DNA of 64,000 nt from Kingella potus (GTDB lineage Bacteria; Pseudomonadota; Gammaproteobacteria; Burkholderiales; Neisseriaceae), in NCBI RefSeq assembly GCF_900451175.1, contig NZ_UGJJ01000002.1, forward strand, positions 631,409 to 695,408, given 5' to 3'. Made by a program: the position numbers and the translations under genes. Under the pieces are notes generated by a model. It was given only the letters and a program-made list of their open reading frames with translations. It ran no database searches and was not told the origin of the DNA. Below, in pieces: positions 7,912-17,414 of the stretch (its first letter is position 1; each line of letters begins with the position of its first letter).

Positions 7912-9243
7912 ATGAAGAAAGTTTTTATCCGCACTTTCGGCTGTCAGATGAATGAATACGACAGTGAGAAAATGCTTGCTGTTTTGGAAGAGGAACACGG
8001 TGGTATTGAACAGGTGGCGGCACCGGATGATGCCGATATTATTCTCTTTAATACCTGCTCTGTGCGGGAAAAGGCTCAAGAAAAAGTATTTTCTGATCTT
8101 GGACGGGTCAAACCTATCAAGGAGAAAAATCCCCATGTGATTATCGGTGTGGCCGGTTGTGTTGCCTCGCAAGAGGGGGAAAACATTGTCAAACGCGCAC
8201 CCTATGTGGATGTGGTGTTCGGCCCGCAAACTTTTCACCGTCTGCCTAAAATGATTGCGGATAAGGAAACCACGGGTTATGCGCAGGTAGACGTTTCTTT
8301 TCCCGAAATCGAAAAATTCGATCATTTGCCGCCTGTCCGGGTAGAGGGCGGCAGTGCGTTTATTTCCGTTATGGAAGGTTGTTCCAAATACTGTTCCTTC
8401 TGTGTTGTACCTTACACGCGTGGTGAGGAATTTTCTCGTCCGCTCAATGACGTATTAACCGAAATTGCGGGTTTGGCGCAGCAGGGTGTGAAAGAAATCA
8501 ATCTGCTCGGTCAAAACGTCAATGCCTATCGTGGAGAGATGGATAACGGTGGAATCTGTGATTTTGCCACTCTGCTGCGCATTGTTCACGAAATCCCGGG
8601 CATCGAACGCCTGCGTTTTACCACCAGCCATCCGCGTGAGTTTACCGATGCGATCATCGAATGTTATCGCGACCTGCCCAAACTGGTTTCCCATCTGCAC
8701 CTGCCTATTCAGAGTGGTTCTGATCGTGTGCTGTCAGCCATGAAACGCGGCTATACTGCGCTTGAATACAAATCCATCATCCGCAAGCTGCGTGCCATCC
8801 GTCCCGATTTGTGTTTGAGCAGCGACTTTATTGTCGGCTTTCCCGGTGAAACCGAGCGCGAGTTCGAACAGACCTTGAAGCTGGTAAAAGATATTGCTTT
8901 TGACCTCAGCTTCGTATTTATTTACAGCCCGCGCCCCGGTACGCCTGCCTCCAATCTGCCCGACAATACCCCGCACGCCGAAAAAGTGCGCCGTCTTGAA
9001 GCTCTGAACGAAGTGATTGAAGCGGAAACCGCCCGCATCAATCAAACCATGGTCGGTACGGTACAACGCTGTCTAGTCGAGGGCATCTCCAAAAAAGATC
9101 CCGATCAGCTCCAAGCCCGCACAGCCAACAACCGGGTGGTAAACTTTACCGGAGTACCAAGCCTTATCAAGCAAATGGTGGAGATTGAGATCACGGAAGC
9201 GTTCACTTTTTCTCTGCGTGGGAAACTTGTTGCCGATTCATAA
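7912..9243 (+). CDS. miaB: tRNA-2-methylthio-N6-dimethylallyladenosine synthase
   Basis: Radical SAM methylthiotransferase acting on i6A37 of tRNAs that read UNN codons. 443 residues. The N-terminal UPF0004 domain has the three cysteines of the auxiliary cluster (C11, C49, C83); the radical SAM cluster motif CSKYCSFC has C157, C161 and C164; a C-terminal TRAM domain follows. ATG 7912 (MKKVFIRTFGCQMNEYDSEK) is the family start; an in-frame TTG further upstream is not needed. An inverted DUS terminator closes the unit. Confidence 0.97.
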   Translation: MKKVFIRTFGCQMNEYDSEKMLAVLEEEHGGIEQVAAPDDADIILFNTCSVREKAQEKVFSDLGRVKPIKEKNPHVIIGVAGCVASQEGENIVKRAPYVDVVFGPQTFHRLPKMIADKETTGYAQVDVSFPEIEKFDHLPPVRVEGGSAFISVMEGCSKYCSFCVVPYTRGEEFSRPLNDVLTEIAGLAQQGVKEINLLGQNVNAYRGEMDNGGICDFATLLRIVHEIPGIERLRFTTSHPREFTDAIIECYRDLPKLVSHLHLPIQSGSDRVLSAMKRGYTALEYKSIIRKLRAIRPDLCLSSDFIVGFPGETEREFEQTLKLVKDIAFDLSFVFIYSPRPGTPASNLPDNTPHAEKVRRLEALNEVIEAETARINQTMVGTVQRCLVEGISKKDPDQLQARTANNRVVNFTGVPSLIKQMVEIEITEAFTFSLRGKLVADS

Positions 9244-9283
9244 CAGATCTGGTGTCCGACAAAGGTAGTGGCAATAGGTGAAG

Positions 9284-9328
9284 AGGCCGTCTGAAATTCC
9301 GTTTTCGGTTTTTCAGACGGCCTTTTGT
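9284..9328 (+). terminator. DUS-pair terminator behind miaB
   Basis: AGGCCGTCTGAAA and its inverse TTTCAGACGGCCT form a 13-base stem followed by TTTTG. Confidence 0.85.
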
Positions 9329-9553
9329 TTTCTTACTTTGCCCCAACGGCAATTTCTATGCCGAACCGTATATGTTGTAAAGCAGATACGGTGTTTATAT
9401 CCCATACGGGCATCAATGCGGGAATGGTTTTTGACACAGCGAATCCTTTGCGTGCTGTACGGAAGCCGTGCTTTCAGACGGCCTGTTATTTGTTCCGCTT
9501 ATACCGCGCCGCAAGCAGGGTCATTGTCTGCGGATATCTTACTGGTGCGGTGC
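9329..9553. other. Gap between miaB and nagZ without a recognisable gene
   Basis: Open frames here run through DUS hairpins and translate into DUS-derived strings such as FQTA and PSEN. No ribosome binding site with a plausible product was seen on either strand. It may hold decayed sequence. Confidence 0.6.
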
Positions 9554-9599
9554 AAAGGCCGTCTGAAAATGGCAAAACGAGATTTTCAGACGGCCTTTG
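9554..9599 (-). terminator. DUS-pair terminator behind nagZ
   Basis: AAAGGCCGTCTGAAAAT and ATTTTCAGACGGCCTTT form a 17-base stem, 15 bases behind the nagZ stop codon on the reverse strand. Confidence 0.85.
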
Positions 9600-9614
9600 T
9601 GTGATAGCGGAAAC

Positions 9615-10697
9615 TTAAAATGCTTCGCCGACTTTTACGCCTCCTGCGGTATCGTCCGGCGAAGCGAGGGCGGCAGTTAGGGCTTGGGCGGCACGGAAGC
9701 TGTCGCTTTCCATTTCGGCGCGGGCGGCTGACGGGGAAAGCGTGCAGGCCATGTTTTGCCAGCGGGCGGCCAGCTCGGGATTGGCGGGGGCTTGGAAGCT
9801 GTCCAGCAGCTCGTCGGTCAGGTCGGGGCGGTTGCAGACGAGGACAATGTCGCAGCCGGCCTCAAAGGCGAGGCGGGCGCGTTCTTTGATGCCGCCTGCG
9901 GCGGCCGCGCCTTCCATCGTCAGGTCGTCGGAGAAGATGATGCCGTTAAAGCCGAGTTTTCCCCGCAGGATTGTTTTCAGCCAAAAGGAGGAATAGCCGG
10001 CGGGCAGGGAATCGGCTTGGCTGTAAACGACATGGGCGGGCATAACGGCGGCCATTCCGGCGGCGGCCAGGGCGGCGAAGGGGCGCAGGTCGGCGGTTTC
10101 GAGTTCTGCGAGGCTGCGGGGGTCTTGCGGCAGGGTGTGGTGGCTGTCGCCTTCGACGCAGCCGTGGCCGGGGAAGTGCTTGCCGCAGGTTTTCATGCCG
10201 CCACGGGCGAGGCCGCGCTGCAAGGCGAGGGCGAGGGCGGCTACGGTGTCGGGATGGCTGTGGAAACTGCGGTTGCCGATGACGGCGCATTGCCCCCAGT
10301 CCAAATCGAGAACGGGAGTGAAGGACAGGTCGAGGCCGCAGGCGGCCAACTCGGTGGCGAGAACGAGGCCGACGGCTTCGGCGTGGCTTTCGGCTGTTGC
10401 GCGGCCTTGCGTATCCCACACCGTTCCGAGGGTGCGCATGGCGGGGAGGCGGGTAAAGCCTTCGGTAAACCGCTGGACGCGGCCGCCTTCATGGTCTACG
10501 GCGATGATAAGGGGAGGCTCACGCAGAGATTTGATTTCGGCGGTAAGGCGGGCGAGCTGCTCTTTGTTTTGGAAATTGCGGCGGAAGAGGATGATGCCGC
10601 CGATTGCCGGGTGCAGCAGGCGTTGTTTTTCTTCGGCAGTAAGGACGGTGCCCTGGATGTCGGCCATTACGGGGCCGCGCGGGAGCTGGTGGGTCAT
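9615..10697 (-). CDS. nagZ: Beta-N-acetylhexosaminidase NagZ
   Basis: Glycoside hydrolase family 3 enzyme of peptidoglycan recycling; it removes N-acetylglucosamine from anhydromuropeptides in the cytoplasm. 360 residues. Motifs: DHEGGRVQR at 68-76, KHFPGHG at 173-179, the mobile loop with DSHH near 184-187, and FSDDLTMEG near 255-263 carrying the nucleophilic aspartate. No signal peptide, as expected. It stands alone, transcribed towards miaB. Confidence 0.95.
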   Translation of the reverse strand: MTHQLPRGPVMADIQGTVLTAEEKQRLLHPAIGGIILFRRNFQNKEQLARLTAEIKSLREPPLIIAVDHEGGRVQRFTEGFTRLPAMRTLGTVWDTQGRATAESHAEAVGLVLATELAACGLDLSFTPVLDLDWGQCAVIGNRSFHSHPDTVAALALALQRGLARGGMKTCGKHFPGHGCVEGDSHHTLPQDPRSLAELETADLRPFAALAAAGMAAVMPAHVVYSQADSLPAGYSSFWLKTILRGKLGFNGIIFSDDLTMEGAAAAGGIKERARLAFEAGCDIVLVCNRPDLTDELLDSFQAPANPELAARWQNMACTLSPSAARAEMESDSFRAAQALTAALASPDDTAGGVKVGEAF

Positions 10698-10975
10698 GGC
10701 TGGCTTTCAAAAACGGGGATAAGGATTGCGGTATGGTGGGGCAAAATAAAAAGCCTACGGCCTCGCTGCCTTGCACCTTTTCTATTTTATTTCACTATAT
10801 TTTTATCAGGGCGGCGGTTTCTGCCGAATCCGAGAAGCGTCCCCAATGGAATTATCGAAAGAATGGCGACGGGCGGGAGGGGAATAATGGTTCGTTCCAA
10901 ATTGTTTCGGCATATGCTGCCGTTGTCCCGTTTGCTGGTCCGATCCGCCAAGCTGCCTGATGGCCTGTATGGAGG
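10698..10975. other. Gap between nagZ and the DegP-type gene
   Basis: About 280 bases upstream of nagZ. It must contain the nagZ promoter but I could not assign a clear -35/-10 pair. No credible gene. Confidence 0.5.
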
Positions 10976-11017
10976 GAGGCCGTCTGAAAACGCGGTTGCC
11001 GGTTTTCAGACGGCCTC
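10976..11017 (-). terminator. DUS-pair terminator behind the DegP-type gene
   Basis: GAGGCCGTCTGAAAAC and GTTTTCAGACGGCCTC form a 16-base stem 16 bases behind the stop codon of the protease gene. Confidence 0.85.
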
Positions 11018-11032
11018 TCATGCCGCTTCGGT

Positions 11033-12508
11033 TTATTGCAGGGTAATGGCGAGGAAGAGGGTGTTGTCGCCGCGCTGTACGAGCAGGGGGATGTTGCTGC
11101 CTGCTGCGGCAAAGGCTTTGCGCAGGCTTTCTTCGTCGGAAACTTTGGTTTGGCCGACGGCGAGGATGTGGTCGCCGCGTTTGAGGCCGGCGCGTTCGGC
11201 CGGGCCTTCGGCACGCAGGACTTGCAGGCGGTCGCCGCCTTCGGTCGGGGCGGAGAGGGTCAGGCCGGTGTTTTCGAGGACGAAGCTTTGGCTTTGCAGG
11301 CCGCTGCCGCCGTTGTCGGCGGGGGTGTTGCGGCGGCTGTTGTTTTTTTCCGCGCTGTCGAGCAGGATTTTTTGTTCGATTGTTTGGCCGCTGCGCCAGA
11401 TTTTGAGGGTGATTTCCCTGCCGGGGGCAATGGAGCCGACCAAAACGGGCAGGTCGTTGGAAGCGCGGACCTCTTCGCCGTTAACGGCGAGGACGACATC
11501 GCCTTGGCGGAGGCCGCCTTGTGCTGCGGGGCTGTCGGGCAGAATCTGGGTAATCAGCGCGCCGGTGGGTTTGGCCAGGCCGAAAGATTTGGCAAGGTTG
11601 TAATCCACTTCCTGAATGATGACACCGAGGCGGCCGCGCTGCACTTTGCCGGTGGTTTTGAGTTGTTCGGCGACATTCATCGCCACGTCGATGGGAATGG
11701 CGAAGGAAATGCCCATAAAGCCGCCGCTGCGGCTGTATATCTGCGAGTTGATGCCGACGACTTGGCCGTTGAGGTTGAACAGAGGGCCGCCGGAGTTGCC
11801 GGGATTGATGGCGACATCGGTTTGGATGAAGGGCGTGTAGTTTTCGTTGGGCAGACTGCGGCCTTTGGCGGAGACAATGCCGGCGGTGATGCTGTTTTCA
11901 AAGCCGAAAGGCGCGCCGATGGCGGCCACCCATTCGCCGGGGCGCAGGGCTTTCACGTCGCCGGTTTTGACGGCGGGCAGGCCGTCGGCTTCGATTTTGA
12001 GCAGGGCGACATCGGACTGCGCGTCGGAGCCGATGAGTTTGGCGGCAAATTCGCGTTTGTCGTTGAGGGTAACTTTGATGTTGTTCATCCCGCCCACGAC
12101 GTGGGTGTTGGTCAGGATGTAGCCGTCGGGGCTGATGATGAAGCCTGAGCCGAAGTTTTGGCTTTTGCCGTCGTCCGGATCTTGCAATTGGGGGGCGTTG
12201 GGAACGAGGCGGCGGAAGAAGTCGTAAAACGGGTCGTCTTCGGGCAGGGAGCTGTCGCCGCTGCTTTCGCTTTGTTTGGCGGCTTGGATATTGACGACTG
12301 CCGCGCCTTCCTGCTCCATGAGTTTGGTAAAGTCGGGCAGCAGCATATCGACTTTGCCCTGCGGGGTGTGCGTTTCGACGGGTTTGGCAAAGGTTTGTTC
12401 TTGCGCGCTTTGCGCCGGCGGTGTGTCGGCCTGTTCTTTTTTGCCGCAGGCGGCGAGGGCGAGGATGACGGCGGCTGCAAGGGCGGGGAATTTCAGGGTG
12501 CGGTTCAT
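11033..12508 (-). CDS. degP: DegP/MucD-type periplasmic serine protease, predicted lipoprotein
   Basis: Do-family heat-shock protease and chaperone that degrades misfolded envelope proteins. 491 residues. The trypsin-like domain has H136 (TNTHVV), D166 (SDVALL) and S239 (GNSGGP); two PDZ domains follow at roughly 280-370 and 405-490. The N terminus has a lipobox-like LALAAC with the cysteine at residue 21, so the protein is probably membrane anchored, whereas E. coli DegP is soluble. Transcribed alone; DUS hairpins lie on both sides. Confidence 0.94.
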   Translation of the reverse strand: MNRTLKFPALAAAVILALAACGKKEQADTPPAQSAQEQTFAKPVETHTPQGKVDMLLPDFTKLMEQEGAAVVNIQAAKQSESSGDSSLPEDDPFYDFFRRLVPNAPQLQDPDDGKSQNFGSGFIISPDGYILTNTHVVGGMNNIKVTLNDKREFAAKLIGSDAQSDVALLKIEADGLPAVKTGDVKALRPGEWVAAIGAPFGFENSITAGIVSAKGRSLPNENYTPFIQTDVAINPGNSGGPLFNLNGQVVGINSQIYSRSGGFMGISFAIPIDVAMNVAEQLKTTGKVQRGRLGVIIQEVDYNLAKSFGLAKPTGALITQILPDSPAAQGGLRQGDVVLAVNGEEVRASNDLPVLVGSIAPGREITLKIWRSGQTIEQKILLDSAEKNNSRRNTPADNGGSGLQSQSFVLENTGLTLSAPTEGGDRLQVLRAEGPAERAGLKRGDHILAVGQTKVSDEESLRKAFAAAGSNIPLLVQRGDNTLFLAITLQ

Positions 12509-12545
12509 GGTGTTTCCTTTGGTTGTTCGGGTGCGGCAGGGATTT

Positions 12546-12580
12546 GAGGCCGTCTGAAAATGCGGTTTTCAGACGGCCTC
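12546..12580 (-). terminator. DUS-pair hairpin between the dolP unit and the protease gene
   Basis: GAGGCCGTCTGAAAA / TTTTCAGACGGCCTC, five bases behind the stop codon of the 176-residue membrane protein gene on the reverse strand. Confidence 0.8.
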
Positions 12581-12585
12581 CGGCA

Positions 12586-13116
12586 TTAAAACAGGTTGTC
12601 CATATCGCCGCCGCTTTGCCGTCTGGCGGGTTTGTCGGTTTTCGGGGTAAGCGGTCTTTCGCCTGCGGGGGCGGTTTTGTTTACCGGCTCCAAGGTACGT
12701 TCGCTGTTGTTTTTCTGCTTGTTTACCGGCTCGAGGACGGTTTCCTGCGGTGTCATTTTTTCTTCTTTTGGCACATCTTCCTTGGGCTTGGCTTTTGCTT
12801 TGGGTTTGGCGGGTGCTGCGGCTGCCGAGGCGGCTTCTTCGGGCGGGTTATCCGCCTCCTGCGGCCGCTGCGGCACCAGCGGATTGCCGTTTCCTGTGGC
12901 GGGCGGGGGTGCGCCGCTGGGCGAGAGCACTTCGATTTTGTCTGTTTTCGGTTCGCTTGCGGCAGGGGGCGGGGCGGGAGGGCGTTGCAGCTCGAGCCAG
13001 ACGTTGATCAGCAGCGCGGCCACGGCCACGGAGAGCAGGAAGACGAATGCCCACAGTAGTTTGCCTGCGGTAAGGAAGCTCTTTTTCTTGCCGGACGGTG
13101 TGTTGTGTTCGCTCAT
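12586..13116 (-). CDS. Membrane-anchored proline/alanine/lysine-rich protein, unknown
   Basis: 176 residues. A basic N terminus, then one membrane segment (about 20-40, LLWAFVFLLSVAVAALLINV), then a low-complexity periplasmic stalk rich in Pro, Ala, Lys and Glu. The motif LEPVNK occurs twice, 14 residues apart. The layout recalls TonB-like or SPOR-type envelope proteins, but neither a TonB nor a SPOR domain is visible. Its start lies 9 bases behind the dolP stop codon, so the two form an operon. Confidence 0.75.
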   Translation of the reverse strand: MSEHNTPSGKKKSFLTAGKLLWAFVFLLSVAVAALLINVWLELQRPPAPPPAASEPKTDKIEVLSPSGAPPPATGNGNPLVPQRPQEADNPPEEAASAAAAPAKPKAKAKPKEDVPKEEKMTPQETVLEPVNKQKNNSERTLEPVNKTAPAGERPLTPKTDKPARRQSGGDMDNLF

Positions 13117-13125
13117 TTCGGGTAT

Positions 13126-13731
13126 TTATTTCTGCGGCGTGTAGTTTTGGTAGAGGGTGATGACTTTCTGTACACCGGCGGTGGTGCTGACTTTCTGCGT
13201 TACCGCCGCCTGCTCTTCGGGGGTAAGGATGCCCATGGCGTAGGTAACGCCGTCGTAGGTAACGATTTTGACGCGGCCCGGGTATACGCCGCCCGCACCA
13301 ATCATGGTTTTCACTTTGGCGGTGCTCCATGTGTCGGCGGAAATGCTGCCAAAGGAGCGTGCCTGCGGATTGACTTCGATGTAGTTGTACACCGCTTCCG
13401 CCGACTGCTCGGAACGGGCAACCTGCTCGACAAACTGCCGCTCGCTTTCGTTGGCGACTTTGCCCAACAGCAGGATGTGGCGGTTGTAGCTGATGACGCT
13501 GAGATTGGGTGTGAAGCCGTCGGCGGGGCTGTGTTGTTTCAGGTAGGCTGTGGCGGTGTTTTTCACGCGCAGCTCGATGATTTGGTCGTCGGCCTGCGCG
13601 CCGGTGGTGCGCCGGTCGATGGCGGAGGACGTGCCTGCCGCCGCGCCGCCGATGATGGCGGCCGCACAGCCGTTGAGCAGCAGGGCGGCGAGGAGGGCGG
13701 CGGAGAGTGTTTTGAGCCGGTTTGTGGTCAT
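13126..13731 (-). CDS. dolP: BON-domain outer membrane lipoprotein DolP (YraP)
   Basis: 201 residues. The lipoprotein signal LSAALLAALLLNGC is followed by two BON domains (about 50-115 and 125-195), the layout of DolP, which binds anionic phospholipids at the division site and supports outer membrane integrity. The meningococcal homologue is GNA2091. ATG 13731 was chosen because the signal peptide starts there; the longer open frame upstream has no family similarity. First gene of the operon with the downstream membrane protein. Confidence 0.9.
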   Translation of the reverse strand: MTTNRLKTLSAALLAALLLNGCAAAIIGGAAAGTSSAIDRRTTGAQADDQIIELRVKNTATAYLKQHSPADGFTPNLSVISYNRHILLLGKVANESERQFVEQVARSEQSAEAVYNYIEVNPQARSFGSISADTWSTAKVKTMIGAGGVYPGRVKIVTYDGVTYAMGILTPEEQAAVTQKVSTTAGVQKVITLYQNYTPQK

Positions 13732-13961
13732 GTTTGTATCCTTTCGCGGCAATTGTTGCGGCTGCCGGGTGTGAAAATCCAAAACGGCGCGTATTGTAGC
13801 GGGTATTGCCGTTTGTGCGTAGGGTTTGTCCTGCGCGGCTGCGTTTGCGGCGCAGCGCGGCAAGATCGCGGGTGTTTCCAATCCGAGCTGCATATTTGAG
13901 TTTTCAGACGGCCTTATGATATAAGGCCGCCTTCATTTTTACCGACACGGAACCTTACATT

Positions 13962-14708
13962 ATGAGTACACAGGATTTGGGCGGAAAAACCGCATTGGTA
14001 ACAGGCGCATCACGCGGTATCGGCGCGGCGGTGGCCGACACGCTTGCCGCAGCAGGTGCGAAAGTCATCGGCACGGCCACAAGCGAATCCGGCGCGGCTG
14101 CCGTCGGCGGACGTTTGGCACAATGGGGTGGCGTGGGCAGGGTGTTGGATTCTGCCGCACCCGATACGATCGAAAACCTGGTTGCCGGCATCGAAAAAGA
14201 GTTCGGCAAACTCGATATTTTGGTCAATAACGCCGGCATCACGCGCGACAATCTGCTGATGCGCATGAAAGAAGAAGAGTGGGACGAGATTATGCAGGTC
14301 AATCTGAAATCCGTCTTCCGTGCTTCCAAAGCGGTGTTGCGCGGCATGATGAAGCAGCGTTCCGGCCGCATCATCAACATCACGTCGGTAGTGGGCGTGA
14401 TGGGCAACGCGGGTCAGGCCAACTACGCCGCCGCCAAAGCCGGCCTGATCGGGTTTTCCAAGTCGATGGCACGCGAAGTCGGCAGCAGGGGCATTACCGT
14501 AAACTGCGTTGCCCCGGGCTTTATCGATACCGATATGACCCGCGCCCTGCCGGAAGAAACCCGCAAAATGTTTGAAGCGCAAACTGCGTTGGGCAGGTTT
14601 GGCGATGCGCAGGACATTGCCGACGCGGTGTTGTTCCTGGCTTCCGATCAGGGTAGGTACATCACCGGCCAAACGCTGCACGTAAACGGCGGTATGCTGA
14701 TGCCTTGA
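13962..14708 (+). CDS. fabG: 3-oxoacyl-[acyl-carrier-protein] reductase
   Basis: NADPH-dependent ketoreductase of fatty acid synthesis. 248 residues. Short-chain dehydrogenase features: nucleotide motif TGASRGIG at 14-21, NNAG at 89-92, N114, and the catalytic S142, Y155, K159. The end HVNGGMLMP is typical of FabG. It is a single gene flanked by a DUS terminator, not part of a fab cluster here. Confidence 0.95.
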   Translation: MSTQDLGGKTALVTGASRGIGAAVADTLAAAGAKVIGTATSESGAAAVGGRLAQWGGVGRVLDSAAPDTIENLVAGIEKEFGKLDILVNNAGITRDNLLMRMKEEEWDEIMQVNLKSVFRASKAVLRGMMKQRSGRIINITSVVGVMGNAGQANYAAAKAGLIGFSKSMAREVGSRGITVNCVAPGFIDTDMTRALPEETRKMFEAQTALGRFGDAQDIADAVLFLASDQGRYITGQTLHVNGGMLMP

Positions 14709-14723
14709 TGCGCCGGATAGTTA

Positions 14724-14770
14724 AAGAGGCCGTCTGAAAACCTGCTTTGTGGGTTTTCAGACGGCCTCTT
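14724..14770 (+). terminator. DUS-pair terminator between fabG and mgtE
   Basis: AGAGGCCGTCTGAAAACC and GGTTTTCAGACGGCCTCT form a stem of about 18 bases with a T-rich right flank. It can serve both convergent genes. Confidence 0.85.
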
Positions 14771-14796
14771 GCTATTTGCGGCGCGGTTTGCATGGT

Positions 14797-16230
14797 TTAC
14801 ATGAGGAATACGGTGGCCAGGCCGAGGAAAATCAGAAAGCCGCCGGAGTCGGTAACGGCGGTAATCAGTACCGAGCTGCCCAGCGCGGGATCGCGGCCGA
14901 GTTTTTCCATCGCGATGGGAATCAGCACGCCGACTGCGGCGGCCAGCAGCAGGTTGAGCGTCATTGCCGCCACCATTACCAGACCGATGCCGATGCTGCC
15001 GTAGAGCGCGTAGGAAAGTGCGCCCATCACGCTGCCCCAGATGAGGCCGTTGGCCAGCGCAACGCCCACTTCTTTTTTCAACAGCCGCCCCGCCTGGATG
15101 TCGGCAAGCTGGCCGACGGCCATCGCCCGCACAATCATGGTGATGGTTTGGTTGCCCGAATTGCCGCCTATGCCCGCCACTATCGGCATCAGCGCGGCCA
15201 GGGCGACGATTTTCTGGATGCTGCCTTCAAACGCACCGATAACGCGGCTGGCAACAAAGGCGGTGCAGAGGTTTACCGCCAGCCAGGTCCAGCGGTTTTT
15301 GACCGAATCCCACACAGGGGCAAACAGGTCTTCTTCTTCCTGCAAACCGGCCATGTTCAAAATGTCGGCTTCCGACTCTTCGCGGATAACGTCCACCATT
15401 TCGTCGATGGTGATGCGGCCGATGAGTTTGCCTGATGCGTCGATAACGGGCGCGGTAACCAAGTCGTAACGCTCGAAAGCCTGCGCGGCTTCTTCCGCAT
15501 CGTCTTCGGGCGAGAAACGCACCACGTCGGTGGCCATCACGTCGGCCACCAAATCTTCGGGATTGGAAATCAGCAGCTTGCGCACGGGCAGCACGCCGAT
15601 TAGTACGTCTTCTTCGTCAACGACGAAGATTTTGTCGGTATGGTCGGGCAGTGCGTCGAAGCGGCGCAGATAGCGCAGCACCACTTCGCAGGACACGTCG
15701 GCACGCACGCTCACCGGCTCGAAGTCCATCAGCGCGCCGATGGTGCCGTCTTCGTAGGACATGGCGGCCTTGACCTGCTCGCGCTCTTCCTCGTCGCGCG
15801 TTTGCAGGGCTTCGTACACCACCTGGTGCGGCAGATCGTCGGCCAGCTCGGCCAGCTCGTCCGCATCCATATCCTCCACCGCCGCCAGCATTTCCTCGCG
15901 GTTCATCGCCTCGATCAGGGTTTCGCGCACCGCTTCGGACACTTCCAAAAGCACGTCGCCGTCGTCTTCCGGCCCGGCCAGCCGCCACACCAATACGCGC
16001 TCTTTGGGCGGCAGCGATTCGAGCAGCGCGGCCATGTCGGCGGGATGCAGCTCGTGCAGGATGCCGGTCAGTTCGGACAGTTTGCCGTTGAGGGATGCGT
16101 CGGGGAGCGGTGCGTCGGCACGGATCTGTGCGTAAACCGGCAGCAGATCTTCGGCCAGCGCGTGTACGCGGTCGATGTCCAAATCGAGGCGCGGCGCGTC
16201 GGCGCGGTGGGCGGGGGAAGATGTGTTCAT
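14797..16230 (-). CDS. mgtE: Magnesium transporter MgtE
   Basis: 477 residues. Order of domains: MgtE N domain (about 50-150), two CBS domains (about 160-285) that sense cytosolic Mg2+, then five hydrophobic segments from about 320 to the C terminus with the pore motif PIVAGIGGNSGNQ. This is the full MgtE arrangement. Convergent with fabG. Confidence 0.95.
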   Translation of the reverse strand: MNTSSPAHRADAPRLDLDIDRVHALAEDLLPVYAQIRADAPLPDASLNGKLSELTGILHELHPADMAALLESLPPKERVLVWRLAGPEDDGDVLLEVSEAVRETLIEAMNREEMLAAVEDMDADELAELADDLPHQVVYEALQTRDEEEREQVKAAMSYEDGTIGALMDFEPVSVRADVSCEVVLRYLRRFDALPDHTDKIFVVDEEDVLIGVLPVRKLLISNPEDLVADVMATDVVRFSPEDDAEEAAQAFERYDLVTAPVIDASGKLIGRITIDEMVDVIREESEADILNMAGLQEEEDLFAPVWDSVKNRWTWLAVNLCTAFVASRVIGAFEGSIQKIVALAALMPIVAGIGGNSGNQTITMIVRAMAVGQLADIQAGRLLKKEVGVALANGLIWGSVMGALSYALYGSIGIGLVMVAAMTLNLLLAAAVGVLIPIAMEKLGRDPALGSSVLITAVTDSGGFLIFLGLATVFLM

Positions 16231-16650
16231 GGATGCTCCGCCCGCGTGAAGGCGGCGGGGCGTTCAGCGGGATGTTTTAAAACCCGTATCCGCCTTTGCG
16301 GGCGGCGGATGCGATGGTTCGTATGTAAAAAAGAGATAAGGCGGGGGACGAGCCGGATGAGTCCATTTCTTGCGGCCTGCGGTGCAGGCGGGATGGCCGT
16401 AAACGGGCGGTATTGTAGCACAAGGGGCGCATCAGGCCGTCTGAAAACGGGTTTTGCCGTGCCGCCGCCGCGTTTTCAGACGGCCTGATATGTTGCCTGC
16501 CGCCTACATTGCGGCAACTTTTTCTGACAAATCTTGATAATATTTACCATTCGTGAAACAATATGCCCGTTACCGCTGCCCGGTGCGGCGGCGGCAATGT
16601 CTGTTTCTTAATCTTTTAATCTTTTCCCTACTATATAAGGAGAGAGCATT
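16231..16650. other. Intergenic region upstream of mgtE and the secreted protein gene
   Basis: 420 bases between divergent genes. It holds one inverted DUS pair (16433-16487) and an AT-rich segment (about 16500-16560) that probably carries the promoter of the gene at 16651. No credible gene. Confidence 0.6.
16433..16487. repeat. Inverted DUS pair upstream of divergent genes
   Basis: CAGGCCGTCTGAAAACG and CGTTTTCAGACGGCCTG, 17-base arms and a 21-base loop. It lies between divergent genes and so is not an obvious terminator. Confidence 0.75.
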
Positions 16651-17343
16651 ATGAAAAAAACTTCCGTCCTGCTGGCCGCCGCCCTGGCTGCCGCGCCCTT
16701 TGCTTCCGCTGCCGATTTCAGCAACGTGCAGAAGCTCACCATCGACGGCAAACCCGCCCATCTGACCGAAACCTCCGCCCGCGTGCTGGCCAACAAAGAC
16801 TTCTCCGCACCCGAGCTGGTGGAAGACATTACCGACGGCCTGTCCGGCAAGAAAGTTCCCGGTTACAAAATCATGATTATGGGCCGCACCTATTCTGCCG
16901 CAGCCGAAACCAAGCCGCCCAAAGAGGGTCAGACCCAGTGGCGCGAACAGACCTACGTCCACAGGGGCGTGAAGCTGTTTGTCGGCGTTCCCGTGGTTAA
17001 AGGCAAGCCCGATCCCGCCCATGCCCGTCTGATCAACATCGGCGTGGTGGACGACAACGGCGGCGACACGCCCCACTCGGCCGACGAGAAAATCCGCCCC
17101 ATCGGCAAGCAGCTGATGAACGAAAAAGCCGTGGTGGAAAAACCGTATCTGAAAATTACCGAACTCGAGCTGCCGAACATGAAAAAAGGCGAAGCCAGCG
17201 GCGGCGGCGTGAAGCTGCAAGCCGGTGCGGTGATCGACGGCAAAGTAGTGGAAACCAAGCTCGACAGCACCTTCACCCGTTTCTACACTGCCAAACCGAC
17301 CAGCAGCGAGCCTTTCAAAGCCGATGCGCGTTTTGTGAAATAA
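16651..17343 (+). CDS. Secreted protein of unknown function
   Basis: 230 residues. Signal peptide MKKTSVLLAAALAAAPFASA with cleavage before ADFS. Strong ribosome binding site AAGGAGAG. The mature protein is rich in Lys, Gly and Pro and has no cysteine, so no lipid anchor. I recognise no domain. A DUS terminator follows directly, so it is monocistronic. Confidence 0.75.
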   Translation: MKKTSVLLAAALAAAPFASAADFSNVQKLTIDGKPAHLTETSARVLANKDFSAPELVEDITDGLSGKKVPGYKIMIMGRTYSAAAETKPPKEGQTQWREQTYVHRGVKLFVGVPVVKGKPDPAHARLINIGVVDDNGGDTPHSADEKIRPIGKQLMNEKAVVEKPYLKITELELPNMKKGEASGGGVKLQAGAVIDGKVVETKLDSTFTRFYTAKPTSSEPFKADARFVK

Positions 17344-17367
17344 AGCGGTTGGCATGACAGCATGACA

Positions 17368-17400
17368 GAGGCCGTCTGAAAACGTTTTTCAGACGGCCTC
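17368..17400. terminator. DUS-pair terminator between convergent genes
   Basis: GAGGCCGTCTGAAAA / TTTTTCAGACGGCCTC with a tiny loop, between the secreted protein gene and plsC. Confidence 0.85.
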
Positions 17401-17414
17401 CTGCTTTTTGCGCC

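Noticed and set aside
9325..9618. 97-residue frame between miaB and nagZ
   Set aside because: Its translation contains DUS-derived strings (FQTA, PSENG, FSDG) and no start signal.
9756..11603. 615-residue forward open frame over nagZ and the DegP-type gene
   Set aside because: It is the reverse-strand shadow of two well-supported genes and reads through DUS hairpins.
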